Below are positions 43,821 through 52,545 of a DNA stretch of 64,000 nt, piece after piece. Numbering within the stretch: the stretch's first letter is position 1; every line of letters begins with the position of its first letter. The notes beneath the pieces are model-generated. The model ran no database searches, had not been told where the DNA came from, and saw only the letters and a program-made list of their open reading frames with translations. The stretch lies in contig CAWHGB010000001.1 in NCBI GenBank assembly GCA_963828855.1, positions 123,637-187,636 on the forward strand, in the 5' to 3' direction. The position numbers and the translations under genes are program-made. Source of the DNA: CAVVEQ01 sp963828855 (lineage in GTDB: Bacteria; Chloroflexota; Anaerolineae; Anaerolineales; Anaerolineaceae).

Positions 43821-44591
43821 ATGAAAATCATATCCTTTGCCAACCAGAAGGGCGGGGTAGGGAAAACCACAACCGCGGTAACGCTTGCACACGGTTTGGC
43901 GCTTGATGGCAGGCGGGTTCTTCTGGTGGACATGGATTCACAGGGGCACGTCGCGCTCTCGCTGGGTATTCCAAAAACACCAGGACTCTTTGGATTGATC
44001 TGCGAAAAGAGAGGGCTTTCCTCGGTTTTGGTTAATGTCCGCGAGAATCTGGATATTCTCCCGGGGGATAAAAACACGGAGGCGGTTCGACGTGAATTTA
44101 CCCGCTCCACCTCCAGTAATGCCCTCTTTCTTGAGGCGATCACAAAATGCAAATATGATGCCGTGCTCCTGGATATGGCGCCATCGCTGGATGCATTGCA
44201 TACATGCGGGTTGATTGCAAGCAACTGGGTCTTCCTTCCCACCCGTATGGATTCGCTTTCCGTGGACGGTCTCCAGGAGGTGATTCGGAACCTGGGTGAA
44301 TTCTCCCGCCGTGGTCACATCCTGGAAGGCTATTGTATTCTGCCCACATTCTTTGACCGCAACACCCGGGAAACGTATTTGCAGTTCCACAAACTCACGG
44401 AAACCTTTGGCGGTCACCTGTGGCCACCCATCCCACAGGATACCCGAATCCGGGAAGCACCTGCTTTTGGAAACACGCTGTGGGAATATGCTCCCAACTG
44501 CCTGGCGATGAAAGGATTCCCGGAAGGACGAAAAAGGATCGGTGGTTACCGCCAGATCCTGAAAAAATTCATGGAGGTTTTGGATGCCTAA
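43821..44591 (+). CDS. parA: ParA-family partition ATPase (second copy)
   Basis: 256 residues from the ATG at 43821. Walker A FANQKGGVGKTTTAVTLA, DMDSQGHVA and VLLDMAPSLD are all in place. It differs clearly from the first ParA of this module, especially in the middle and C-terminal parts (GRRRG-less, ends EGRKRIGGYRQILKKFMEVL). It overlaps the next gene by 8 bases, as in ParA-ParG type cassettes where the partner is a small ribbon-helix-helix protein. Confidence 0.92.
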   Translation: MKIISFANQKGGVGKTTTAVTLAHGLALDGRRVLLVDMDSQGHVALSLGIPKTPGLFGLICEKRGLSSVLVNVRENLDILPGDKNTEAVRREFTRSTSSNALFLEAITKCKYDAVLLDMAPSLDALHTCGLIASNWVFLPTRMDSLSVDGLQEVIRNLGEFSRRGHILEGYCILPTFFDRNTRETYLQFHKLTETFGGHLWPPIPQDTRIREAPAFGNTLWEYAPNCLAMKGFPEGRKRIGGYRQILKKFMEVLDA

Positions 44592-44979
44592 AAATTTGCC
44601 CTCCCGTCGGGATGTGATCGATCCGGAGGTTTCAATTTTGCTTAAGGAAATGGAGCAGCGCCAGATTGAATCCCAGTTGCCCAGGCATGAACGGGAAAAA
44701 AAGGCCAAGGAAAGGCAGAAAATCTCTGCCCGCCGGGACCGCCGCGCAACCTACGATCTGCCTCCCTCTATCCGCAACAGAATCTCCGCTCTTTCAACCC
44801 AGCTTTCCATTCCAGCCAGCCAGTTGGTGACGCTAGCCTTGATCCGGTTTCTTGAATCGTATGATGACGGAACCCTTGAACTCAGCTCATACAAATTACC
44901 TTCGCGCAGCCCACGCTATGATTGGAATCTGGTGTTTCCAGAATTGAAGGAAAATACAAGAAAGATTAATAAAAAGTGA
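44584..44979 (+). CDS. Ribbon-helix-helix partition partner (ParG-like)
   Basis: 131 residues. A basic, Glu/Lys-rich N-terminal arm of about 55 residues is followed by an RHH domain (ATYDLPPSIRNRISALSTQL, then the second helix with SQLVTLALIRFLESY). A C-terminal tail of about 25 residues completes it. Overlap with the second parA suggests they act together and that this protein binds the site of that cassette. Which of the nearby repeats it binds is unknown. Confidence 0.78.
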   Translation: MPKNLPSRRDVIDPEVSILLKEMEQRQIESQLPRHEREKKAKERQKISARRDRRATYDLPPSIRNRISALSTQLSIPASQLVTLALIRFLESYDDGTLELSSYKLPSRSPRYDWNLVFPELKENTRKINKK

Positions 44980-45445
44980 TTCTTTCATCTTCAGGTAGAT
45001 TAAGTCGTTAATAAGTAGTGATTAAGAATCTCGTGCAATATCTGCATCCTTAACGCGTGCAGAATCTGCATCCATATGAGAGGCAATTACTGCCTTAAGG
45101 ATTCCCGAAGGAAATAATTGCATCACCGCCAGAATGAAAAATATTCAACCTTGCGAGAAAGAAAATTTTGCATTCCCGCGAACAGGTAAACAATGCACGC
45201 ACGCCAGAATGCAAATTTTACAGACAGGCAAAATAATATACACATATCTTGCGCATAGATAAAAATACATAATATTATCAACTTTGCTGTGATGAAAAGA
45301 ATTGTATAGTTTATGTATAACGTGTTGGTAACATTAAAGAATCATGTTAATTTTATGCATGTGGTTGACTTCACCCGGCAGAAAACTTCCGGGTGTTATA
45401 ATCCTGACCGCAAGTTCTTATTATTGTGATTTACTGGAGGTTCCC
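44980..45445. repeat. AT-rich gap with direct repeats, candidate replication origin
   Basis: No gene was found in this stretch. Two 18-base direct repeats with 16 identities (CGTGCA..ATCTGCATCC) lie at 45032-45049 and 45056-45073, 24 bases apart. CGCCAGAATG occurs at 45127-45136 and 45202-45211. GAAAATTTTGCATTC (45161-45175) is nearly inverted at about 45207-45221. GGCAATTACTGCC at 45082-45094 resembles 41401. A very AT-rich segment follows (45230-45300). The layout fits an iteron-type origin, but initiator binding is not shown. Confidence 0.45.
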
Positions 45446-45841
45446 GTGAAGCGCGCTTTGATCTATTTTTCCGTGTGTCTGGTCTCAACGATATTTCTAG
45501 CTGCTTGCGCCAGCGCTTCGAACGGGGACGAATCATCGATAGCGGTACAGGCTTACCTCAACGCTTTGGTTAATAAGGATAGCAACGCGCTCTCAACTCT
45601 ATCCTGCAAGGATTGGGAAGCACAGGCAGCAATGGAACTGGATTCATTCCAGGCAGTCAAAACCGAGCTTCAGGACCTGGCCTGCAAAAAAACGGGCAGC
45701 GAAGGGGACATGGACGTGGTTACCTGTTCGGGTAAGATCAACGCAACCTACAACAACGAAAATATGCAGATCGATCTGAGCAAGCGGCCTTTCCTGGTCA
45801 AGCGGCAGGGGAGCGACTGGCAGGTATGCGGTTACAAGTAA
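45446..45841 (+). CDS. Small lipoprotein of unknown function
   Basis: 131 residues from the GTG at 45446, which has TGGAGG upstream; the ORF extends upstream, but that part is non-coding. Signal peptide and lipobox FLAACA with the lipid-carrying Cys near residue 21. The mature domain of about 105 residues (AVQAYLNALVNKDSNALS, followed by Cys-containing strands) resembles the DUF4878/NTF2-like fold of many lipoproteins, but I am not certain. Four Cys in the mature part could form disulfides. Confidence 0.75.
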   Translation: MKRALIYFSVCLVSTIFLAACASASNGDESSIAVQAYLNALVNKDSNALSTLSCKDWEAQAAMELDSFQAVKTELQDLACKKTGSEGDMDVVTCSGKINATYNNENMQIDLSKRPFLVKRQGSDWQVCGYK

Positions 45842-45960
45842 TCCTGAAGAAAATATTTACCCGGGAAAATCTCTGGGCGCTGGTACTTTGCCTGATCTTG
45901 ATCGCAGTCTTCATTCTTACGGCGGATAGCAGCCCACAGTGGATTTACCAGGGTTTCTAA
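45826..45960 (+). CDS. Small single-span membrane protein (44 aa)
   Basis: An ATG at 45826 inside the end of the previous gene opens a 44-residue frame with a basic N-terminus (MRLQVILKKIFTREN), one hydrophobic helix (LWALVLCLILIAVFIL) and a short polar tail ending WIYQGF at the TAA 45958-45960. It reaches almost to the MBOAT gene. Overlap with the lipoprotein stop and the helix make it plausible as a real small gene, for example a membrane partner of the MBOAT enzyme (inference). Confidence 0.45.
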   Translation: MRLQVILKKIFTRENLWALVLCLILIAVFILTADSSPQWIYQGF

Positions 45961-46032
45961 TAAAAATTTGCTGTTTTCTCCCAATATGGCAGCTAACAGC
46001 GAATTTTTCATTTAAAATAATGTCTTGAAGAG

Positions 46033-47457
46033 ATGAGCCTCCAGAATATTCTGATCTTTACCGCCCTGATCCTGACCTACAGGCTTCTCTCCCGGAGGCT
46101 CTCCCTGGGTTGGTTTATGCTTGTGGCAAGCAGTCTGGTGGTCTTCTGGCTGCAGCCTGCGCTGCCCATTCGTTACCTGGATTTCTGGTTGCCTGTAGGC
46201 ACCCTGGCGCTCGCGGTCCTGACCTGGGTGATCACGACTCCCCCCGAAAACCGAAACCTGAAACAAAACCTTGCGACCCTGCTGGTGATCGCGGCGATCG
46301 TCCTGCTGGTAGGATTGACCCGTTTCATTTTCCCGACCGGACTTGTGGCTCCCTCCCGGCCGCCTCAGATAATAACGATCCTCCTTGCACTTGGAGTGCT
46401 GGCTGCCGTCACCTGGCTTCTCGCGAGGCAACGGCGCACCCTGCCGGGTTTACTTGCTGGCGGGATCGTCCTGCTTATCGTAATGCTCGTCGCACTCAAA
46501 TACCCGCCGCTCACCGCCTGGATCAGTGCTCAATTGCGCGATTTATCAGGTCAATCCGCGGCACTGGCCTCACCCCTGGATATCCGCTGGTTGGGATTTT
46601 CCTATATCGCCTTCCGCCTTATCCACACCATCCGGGATCGGCAGAGCGGCCGGCTCCCGCCGGTAAATCTGCAGGAATTCGTGAATTACGTCATCTTTTT
46701 CCCGGCCATTACCGCTGGTCCCATCGATCGACTCGAACGGTTCACCAACGATCTGCGCAAACCGTCGCTTCTGGATTCAAGCCGGTTCGTGGACGGGAGC
46801 AAACGGCTGCTCTTCGGTTTGTTCAAGAAATTCGTCCTGGCGGATGCGCTTGCGCTCATCGCGCTGAACGCCACCAATGCCTCCCAGGTCAGCTCCAGCG
46901 GTTGGACCTGGGTGCTGCTCTATGCCTTCGCCTTCCAGATCTACTTTGATTTCAGCGGGTACACCGATATCGCCATCGGCCTGGGAATTTGGATGGGAAT
47001 CGTTTTGCCCGAGAATTTCAACCGCCCATATTTAAAACCAAACCTGACCCAATTCTGGAACAGCTGGCACATGACCCTCACGGGGTGGTTTCGCGCCTAT
47101 TATTTCAATCCGCTCACCCGTGCGCTGCGTTCCACCAAACAGCCGCTGCCCACATGGACCATCCTGCTGTTCACCCAGGTGACCACCATGGTACTGATCG
47201 GGATGTGGCACGGGATCACCTGGTCTTTCATTGTCTGGGGACTATGGCAGGGGATAGGGCTATTTGTGCAAAATCGTTACTCAGAATGGGCAAAGCCGCG
47301 TACCGCCGGGTTGACCTCGCGACCGGGCTGGGGAAAAGCCTTCAATGTGTTGGGCGTTTTCCTTACTTTTAATTACCTGGCTCTTGGATGGGTCTGGTTC
47401 ACCGTTCCCGACCCCGCACTCGCACTGCAGGTGATCGGTAGATTGTTTGGAGCGTAA
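46033..47457 (+). CDS. MBOAT-family O-acyltransferase (AlgI-like)
   Basis: 474 residues with about 10-11 membrane helices. MBOAT/AlgI signatures: FFPAITAGPIDRLERF, the YAFAFQIYFDFSGYTDIAIG block, PENFNRPYLKPNLTQFWNSWHMTLTGW and the catalytic-His segment IGMWHGITWSF. In AlgI-type systems this protein passes acetyl groups across the membrane for transfer to a polysaccharide by periplasmic SGNH proteins. The next gene begins right after its stop, so the pair is coupled. The polymer is unknown. Confidence 0.93.
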   Translation: MSLQNILIFTALILTYRLLSRRLSLGWFMLVASSLVVFWLQPALPIRYLDFWLPVGTLALAVLTWVITTPPENRNLKQNLATLLVIAAIVLLVGLTRFIFPTGLVAPSRPPQIITILLALGVLAAVTWLLARQRRTLPGLLAGGIVLLIVMLVALKYPPLTAWISAQLRDLSGQSAALASPLDIRWLGFSYIAFRLIHTIRDRQSGRLPPVNLQEFVNYVIFFPAITAGPIDRLERFTNDLRKPSLLDSSRFVDGSKRLLFGLFKKFVLADALALIALNATNASQVSSSGWTWVLLYAFAFQIYFDFSGYTDIAIGLGIWMGIVLPENFNRPYLKPNLTQFWNSWHMTLTGWFRAYYFNPLTRALRSTKQPLPTWTILLFTQVTTMVLIGMWHGITWSFIVWGLWQGIGLFVQNRYSEWAKPRTAGLTSRPGWGKAFNVLGVFLTFNYLALGWVWFTVPDPALALQVIGRLFGA

Positions 47458-48585
47458 ATGGACAGGAAACCGATGAAACCTCCGCAACCCGGTCCGAGCC
47501 CCCGTTTCCTGGGTTCCGTGCTTGTACGCGTCCTGATCCTGCTGGCCATATTCCTGGGGCTGGCAGTTGTGCTCGAACCGGCAGGCTCGATCGGGAGAGC
47601 CAGCTTGTATAACAGCGTGTTCCAGGGACGCGAGCGGTTTCCCTACGGGGAGAATCCCCAAAAATCCTACAATATGACCATCAACGACCTGGACGCGATG
47701 TTCGCTTCCCACCTGGTCACACGCCCCAAGGAAGCGGACGAGTTCAGGGTTTTTATTTTTGGCGATTCCTCTGTCTGGGGCACCCTGCTTTCCAATGAAC
47801 AGACCCTTGCCGGGCAGCTCAACGAGCAGGGGATCAAAACCTGCGACGGCAGGCGGTTCGTGTTCTATAACCTGGGGTATCCAACCCTTTCCCTGCAGAA
47901 GGACGCGCTTTTTATCAACCGGGCGATGCGGTATGAGCCGGACCTGATCCTCTGGCCAATGACCCTGGAATCCTTCCCGGGGATGAACCCTTCCACCTCT
48001 CCTCTTCTGGGTTACAACCGTACCGAGGTCGGCCGGCTTTTTCCTGGGATGGACCTTCCCCAGGATAAAAACCAAACCCTTTGGGATCGCATCCAGGTGC
48101 AGCGGCGGGGATTGGCAGATTGGATCCGTTACCAATTATATGGAGTGATGTGGGCTGCGACTGGGATCGACCAGGATCTTTCCCAGGCATGGCAGAATGC
48201 CCAGAGGGATTTTGATCCGGATAACACTTTCAATAAAAAGGAGAAATTTGACCTGGCTGCAGCCCTCGATTTCACACCCATCACCATCGGGATCAACCTG
48301 ACCGGGCAAACCCCCGTTTGGTTGGTGAACGAGCCCATTTTAATCAGCAGTGGTGAAAACAGCGATATCCGTTACAATTTTTTCTACCCGCGCTGGGCGT
48401 ATGACAATTACCGCCAGGCGCTCCGGGCTCAGGCGGATGCCAACGGCTGGAACTACCTTGACCTGTGGGACCTGGTACCCGAGGGTGAGTTCACAAACAG
48501 CGCCATCCACCTGACGCCATCCGGGGAGAGACTCCTGGCGGAAAATATTGCCCGGGAGATCGAGACAAAACTGGGATGTGAATAA
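47458..48585 (+). CDS. AlgJ/X-like SGNH protein, membrane-anchored
   Basis: 375 residues. N-terminal membrane anchor at about 20-41, then a SGNH-type domain: the GDS block is FIFGDSSVWGTLLSNEQTLA, an Asn-containing YNLGYPTLS segment is block II/III-like, and the final DxxH-like block is SAIHLTPSGERLLAENIA with the His. Such proteins receive acetyl groups from the MBOAT partner and act on a surface polysaccharide. The ATG follows the MBOAT stop directly. Confidence 0.83.
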   Translation: MDRKPMKPPQPGPSPRFLGSVLVRVLILLAIFLGLAVVLEPAGSIGRASLYNSVFQGRERFPYGENPQKSYNMTINDLDAMFASHLVTRPKEADEFRVFIFGDSSVWGTLLSNEQTLAGQLNEQGIKTCDGRRFVFYNLGYPTLSLQKDALFINRAMRYEPDLILWPMTLESFPGMNPSTSPLLGYNRTEVGRLFPGMDLPQDKNQTLWDRIQVQRRGLADWIRYQLYGVMWAATGIDQDLSQAWQNAQRDFDPDNTFNKKEKFDLAAALDFTPITIGINLTGQTPVWLVNEPILISSGENSDIRYNFFYPRWAYDNYRQALRAQADANGWNYLDLWDLVPEGEFTNSAIHLTPSGERLLAENIAREIETKLGCE

Positions 48586-49561
48586 AATCATGCACCGATT
48601 CGGAACCCCATTAATGCTAATGGCCTTGGGCTCTATGCTCACCCTGGCAGCCTGCTCGGCCGAGCAAGGCACCGGTGTGACGGCTGCAGCTATTGCCACA
48701 CCAGAACCGACCCAGGTGGCAACCACATTGCCCAGCGAGACCCCCTTCCAACCCGCACCAACTCAAACCGTTCCGCCCGCTCCGAGCGAAGTACCGACCC
48801 TGATGACACTCGCCCCGGGTGAATGGCAAAAAGAACCGGTCATCCCTGTGGATATTTCGAACCGGACGCTGGAGATCTACCGGAATGGATTGACGCTGGG
48901 TAACAATCCCCGAGCGTTTTCCAAGGTGGGGGATTGCGAGTCCTCCGCCGAATGGTTCCTCGGGGATTTCGACAAAGGAACGGACCGTTATTCCCTGGGA
49001 GAGTATTCCAACCTGCAAGGCGTCATCAGCGAGTTTCAGGGTTCCTTCAACCGGCGCAGCCTGGCGGCGGAGCGCAGCTTCACCACTGCTTCCGTTCTAT
49101 CGCCTTTGTGGGCCAACCCCGAGCTTTGTAAAAGCGGGGAAACGCCGCTGGATTGCGAATACCGCCTCCAGAAACCGGAATACGCCATCATCATGCTGGG
49201 TACAAACGAAGCCCTTTCCCCGATCCGCACATTTGAAAGCAATATGCGTCGCATCCTGGATATGACCATTGACAGAGGGATCGTGCCGATCCTGACCACC
49301 AAGGCAGATGACCTGGAGGGAAACGGAGCCGTCAATGAAGTAATCGTGAAGCTCGCCCGGGAATACGATATTCCCATTTGGAATTTCTGGGCGGCAGTTC
49401 AGCCGCTGCCGGGTGGGGGGCTCCAGGAGGATGGCGCTCATTTGACTTACGCCGGTAATCGCTTTGACGATCCCTTCGCCATGCAAAAAGCCTGGCCGGT
49501 GCGCAACTTGACGGCTGTGCAGGTGCTTGATAAAGTTTGGCGGGCAACCACTGGAAAATAA
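48578..49561 (+). CDS. SGNH-like lipoprotein (first of two)
   Basis: 327 residues from the GTG at 48578, which overlaps the previous gene by 8 bases; the ATG at 48590 is an alternative. Lipobox TLAACS, Pro/Thr-rich linker, then a domain with FSKVGDCESSAEWFL (a degenerate GDS with GDC), a SVLSPLWANPELCKSGE loop, IIMLGTNEALSPI (block III GxN), PILTTKADDLEG and a terminal GAHLTYAGNRF (DxxH-like). The nucleophile position holds Gly-Asp-Cys rather than GDS, as in the next gene, so both may be inactive or use a different residue. Confidence 0.78.
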   Translation: MNKIMHRFGTPLMLMALGSMLTLAACSAEQGTGVTAAAIATPEPTQVATTLPSETPFQPAPTQTVPPAPSEVPTLMTLAPGEWQKEPVIPVDISNRTLEIYRNGLTLGNNPRAFSKVGDCESSAEWFLGDFDKGTDRYSLGEYSNLQGVISEFQGSFNRRSLAAERSFTTASVLSPLWANPELCKSGETPLDCEYRLQKPEYAIIMLGTNEALSPIRTFESNMRRILDMTIDRGIVPILTTKADDLEGNGAVNEVIVKLAREYDIPIWNFWAAVQPLPGGGLQEDGAHLTYAGNRFDDPFAMQKAWPVRNLTAVQVLDKVWRATTGK

Positions 49562-49660
49562 ATAATTTATTTAATATTTAATATTATTTAAACGATCGTG
49601 TTGGCAAATTTGGAATTAATCAAAGGATTATTGTAGAATATCGCCTTATTGGCAGGTGCA

Positions 49661-50587
49661 ATGAAAAACATAACCGTACATCGATTTATCTCCGGGCTCG
49701 CGGCCGCCACTCTGCTTATGGCAGGCTGCAAGGTCAAGATCGAGCCCACCCCCATACCGCCCACAGCGACCCCGGAGCCAACCGCCACGGTCACCATGAC
49801 CCCCGTGCCGCCTACTGCGACCTCAACCTCTGCCCCAACGCCAACAGCCACCCCTGACCTGCGTCTCAAGCCGGAGGATTGGAAGGACTGGCCAATCATT
49901 CCCTCGCTCAGTCCACGCGCGCTGGAGATCTACCAGGTGGGGTTGAACACGGGAAATAACCCCAAAGCTTTTTCCAAGATCGGCGATTGCCAGAGCATCA
50001 AAGAGGCATTCATGGGATTGTTCGATTTGAAGGACCGCTTCGTCCTAACGGACGACCACAAACAATTCCAGGAAACGATCGATAACTTCGCGGGGCACTT
50101 CAACACCGATTCCCAGGGGGTGAAAGGTGGATTCAATGCCGCGGCGGTTCTTTCCCCCATGTGGGCTAACCCGGATGTCTGCCTGCCCGGGGAGAACCCG
50201 CTGGAATGCGAGATCCGCATAACCAAACCGACCTTCATGTTCATACGATTGGAGGTGTGGTGGGACGGGCGCACGGCGGATCAGTATGAAGCTTACATGC
50301 GTAAAATCATTGAATATGCTATTGCGCACGGCGTGGTTCCCATCCTTGCCACCAAGGCGGATAACCTGGAGGGCGATCACAGCCTGAACCTCACCACAGC
50401 CAAGCTTGCCTACGAATACGATATCCCGCTGTGGAATTTCTGGCGCGCCGTACAACCTTTGCCTCACCACGGATTGGACCCCAACCGCCCGGACGGATTC
50501 CACATTTCCTATGACGCCTGGAATGTGGCAAGTTTTGGCGGACTGGAAACCCTGGATACACTCTGGAAACAGGCAGCCGGGAAATAG
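49661..50587 (+). CDS. SGNH-like lipoprotein (second of two)
   Basis: 308 residues from the ATG at 49661. It is a paralogue of the gene before it with the same layout: lipobox LMAGCK, a long Pro/Thr-rich linker (PTATPEPTATVTMTPVPP), FSKIGDCQSIKEAFM, SPMWANPDVCLPGENPLECE, PILATKADNLEGDH and DGFHISYDAWN. The block III Asn-Glu of the first copy is replaced (FIRLEVWWDGR here), a further loss of canonical catalytic residues. The linker suggests a spacer through the cell envelope. Confidence 0.78.
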   Translation: MKNITVHRFISGLAAATLLMAGCKVKIEPTPIPPTATPEPTATVTMTPVPPTATSTSAPTPTATPDLRLKPEDWKDWPIIPSLSPRALEIYQVGLNTGNNPKAFSKIGDCQSIKEAFMGLFDLKDRFVLTDDHKQFQETIDNFAGHFNTDSQGVKGGFNAAAVLSPMWANPDVCLPGENPLECEIRITKPTFMFIRLEVWWDGRTADQYEAYMRKIIEYAIAHGVVPILATKADNLEGDHSLNLTTAKLAYEYDIPLWNFWRAVQPLPHHGLDPNRPDGFHISYDAWNVASFGGLETLDTLWKQAAGK

Positions 50588-50596
50588 CCGTAAAAA

Positions 50597-51766
50597 ATGA
50601 TTCACAGACACATTGCAGCTTCCCTCCTGGCTATTGCCATGCTTCCTGCCTGCGCACAGGCAACACCAGCTGCCGCTGAACCTCCTTCACCGGTGCCATC
50701 TACCCCAACCGGGATTACGGTGGCGGTCACACCCGATCAGCTCTCCCCTGAACCGGTTATTCCTACCCCAACGGGTGAGGCAATTTATTTCGGTCTTCGA
50801 GGGCGGGTTGATGGTGGGTACGAAGATCTGGGCGTTTTCCGTTACGACAAGGGATTATCATCTTTGGCGGACGTTGCACCACAGGGGTGGAATCTCCAGG
50901 ATGTTTCCCCGGACAGCTCCCGCCTATTGCTCAACCATGGCAGCGACCTTTACCTGGCGAATTATGACGGTGGCGGAACGAAGCTGATCGCCGGCAACTT
51001 TTTTGATTCCGGATCGCAGGGAGCTGTCTGGAAAATAGATGGCAGCGGGGTTGTATATATACTCACGGGCGAGAACGGAAACACGATCGTGAGCGATGAT
51101 CTCTCTGGGGGTGAACCCAGCATTTTAACCATGAGCGGGGATTCCCCGATCGAGGTGGACGCCATTTCGCCGGGCGGGGATATCTACTGGCAAAAGGGGA
51201 TTTGCAGCGGGGAGGGAGTCTGCCAGCGGGAGGGGGTATACCGGTTGAAACCGGATGGGGGGGATTCTGAGAAACTGGAAGGCATCAAACGCGTTCGGCT
51301 CTCGCCGGATGGAAGCAGAATTGCCTATACCTACGAAAACGAATCCGGTAAGAGCAGCCTGGGGACGGTTGGAACCGACCTTGCACAACGAACGGGTATT
51401 CCGCTTCCCGGAGACCTGCTTGGTGATTTCGCCTGGTCGCCGGATGGTTCCCGTATCGCGGCTGTACGCTATGACCGCAGCGATTATTCGGGAAAGGTGA
51501 GTGGCACGCGAAATTTCCAGGTGGACGCGCAAAACGGGAAACCGGTCGAATATCCTGAATCTCAGGGTATTCTTGGCAATGTCAGGTACTCGCCACAGGG
51601 AGACAGGATCCTCCTGACATCCTCATTGCAAAGTGGAAATGGCTACACGGTGTCTTTTCAGTCTTTGGACCCGGTCTCCGGGATTGTCACATCGTTGCCC
51701 GGTTTTTCGGTTCTGGAAGCACCCAATTTTCTCCTACTCACGAACGTCTTTTGGGCTGGAAATTGA
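50597..51766 (+). CDS. Lipoprotein with TolB-like beta-propeller repeats
   Basis: 389 residues. Lipobox MLPACA, a Pro-rich linker to about residue 60, then a propeller domain with repeated blade sequences: LQDVSPDSSRLLLNHGSDLY, VRLSPDGSRIAYTYENESG, FAWSPDGSRIAAVRYDRSD and VRYSPQGDRILLTSSLQSG. Likely extracytoplasmic and interacting with a ligand or partner protein. It follows the SGNH lipoproteins after 9 bases and probably belongs to that operon. Confidence 0.85.
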   Translation: MIHRHIAASLLAIAMLPACAQATPAAAEPPSPVPSTPTGITVAVTPDQLSPEPVIPTPTGEAIYFGLRGRVDGGYEDLGVFRYDKGLSSLADVAPQGWNLQDVSPDSSRLLLNHGSDLYLANYDGGGTKLIAGNFFDSGSQGAVWKIDGSGVVYILTGENGNTIVSDDLSGGEPSILTMSGDSPIEVDAISPGGDIYWQKGICSGEGVCQREGVYRLKPDGGDSEKLEGIKRVRLSPDGSRIAYTYENESGKSSLGTVGTDLAQRTGIPLPGDLLGDFAWSPDGSRIAAVRYDRSDYSGKVSGTRNFQVDAQNGKPVEYPESQGILGNVRYSPQGDRILLTSSLQSGNGYTVSFQSLDPVSGIVTSLPGFSVLEAPNFLLLTNVFWAGN

Positions 51767-51857
51767 GATCCCTACACTTCCTGCGCACATCATTCACTTA
51801 AAACACCAAAATTATTTTCACGTAGTTTTGTATATAATAAATATGATGATCCGGATA

Positions 51858-51886
51858 TTGACATCCGGAAAAGAGCACTTTATTTA
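51858..51886 (+). promoter_or_regulatory. Promoter of the FHA gene, with an overlapping palindrome
   Basis: TTGACA at 51858-51863, a 17-base spacer and TATTTA at 51881-51886. CCGGAT and ATCCGG at 51851-51856 and 51863-51868 flank the -35 box as inverted copies. Confidence 0.6.
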
Positions 51887-51907
51887 ATGGTGGGAAGGTG
51901 GTGCGAA

Positions 51908-52465
51908 ATGGAGCCTGAAGAAGGCCGGTTTTGCCCGGTGTGCAAGTTAAAAAACGAACCTGAAGCCCAAGCGTGTGTGTATTGTGGGGCGAATTTAAAC
52001 GCTATTTCGGCAGGTTCTTATCCAACCACGGAGATGATCGGCGCAGGAACCGTGGATCTATCCAGCCTGTCCACTTTCAAAACGGACGCTCTCGTCCCCC
52101 GCGGGGCGATCGCCTTCTTCCTGATGGACTCGGTAAAACCGGTTTCGGTTTCCCATAGTAACAATATCATTTTAGGGAGGCTGGTGGAAGGGGACGCAGG
52201 CGATAGCGTGGATCTGACGCCATACGGAGCATTTGACCAGGGGGTTTCCCGGAGGCACGCCAGGGTGCACCGGAAAGGACAAGGATACGAGCTTATCGAC
52301 CTGGAAAGCACCAACGGCACCAGCGTGGATGCCACCCGGTTGGTTCCCTCCCAGCCATACGACCTAAAGAGTGGAAATGTTATCTGGTTGGCCAGGTTTC
52401 CGTTAAGGGTTGTATTCATCGATGAAAACCAGGAAAAATTAGCCCTGCCAGGGGAAACCGGATGA
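51908..52465 (+). CDS. Zinc-ribbon and FHA-domain protein
   Basis: 185 residues from the ATG at 51908, chosen because the ATG at 51887 lies at the -10 box of the promoter. An N-terminal zinc ribbon with CPVC and CVYC (Cys9, 12, 23, 26) is followed by a linker and a C-terminal FHA domain (about 80-170) with the phosphothreonine-binding GR...SRRHARVH and the ESTNGTSV motif. It should bind proteins phosphorylated on Thr; the membrane Ser-Thr kinase two genes downstream is the likely source (inference). Confidence 0.9.
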   Translation: MEPEEGRFCPVCKLKNEPEAQACVYCGANLNAISAGSYPTTEMIGAGTVDLSSLSTFKTDALVPRGAIAFFLMDSVKPVSVSHSNNIILGRLVEGDAGDSVDLTPYGAFDQGVSRRHARVHRKGQGYELIDLESTNGTSVDATRLVPSQPYDLKSGNVIWLARFPLRVVFIDENQEKLALPGETG

Positions 52466-52545
52466 CGCCGAATTGTCCACAGGGGTGCGGACGGTTGATA
52501 CAAACACCCGAATCGACTCGATCATTCACATGGCGGTGAAGAACC

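Noticed and set aside
39163..45445. Mobile element boundaries (integrase, transposase, att repeats) for the partition module
   Set aside because: No such genes are present in the window and no long direct repeat flanks the module; the AAA+ gene alone does not establish transposition.
46619..46627. A TTATCCACA DnaA box
   Set aside because: Single copy inside the MBOAT coding sequence; no cluster in any intergenic gap.
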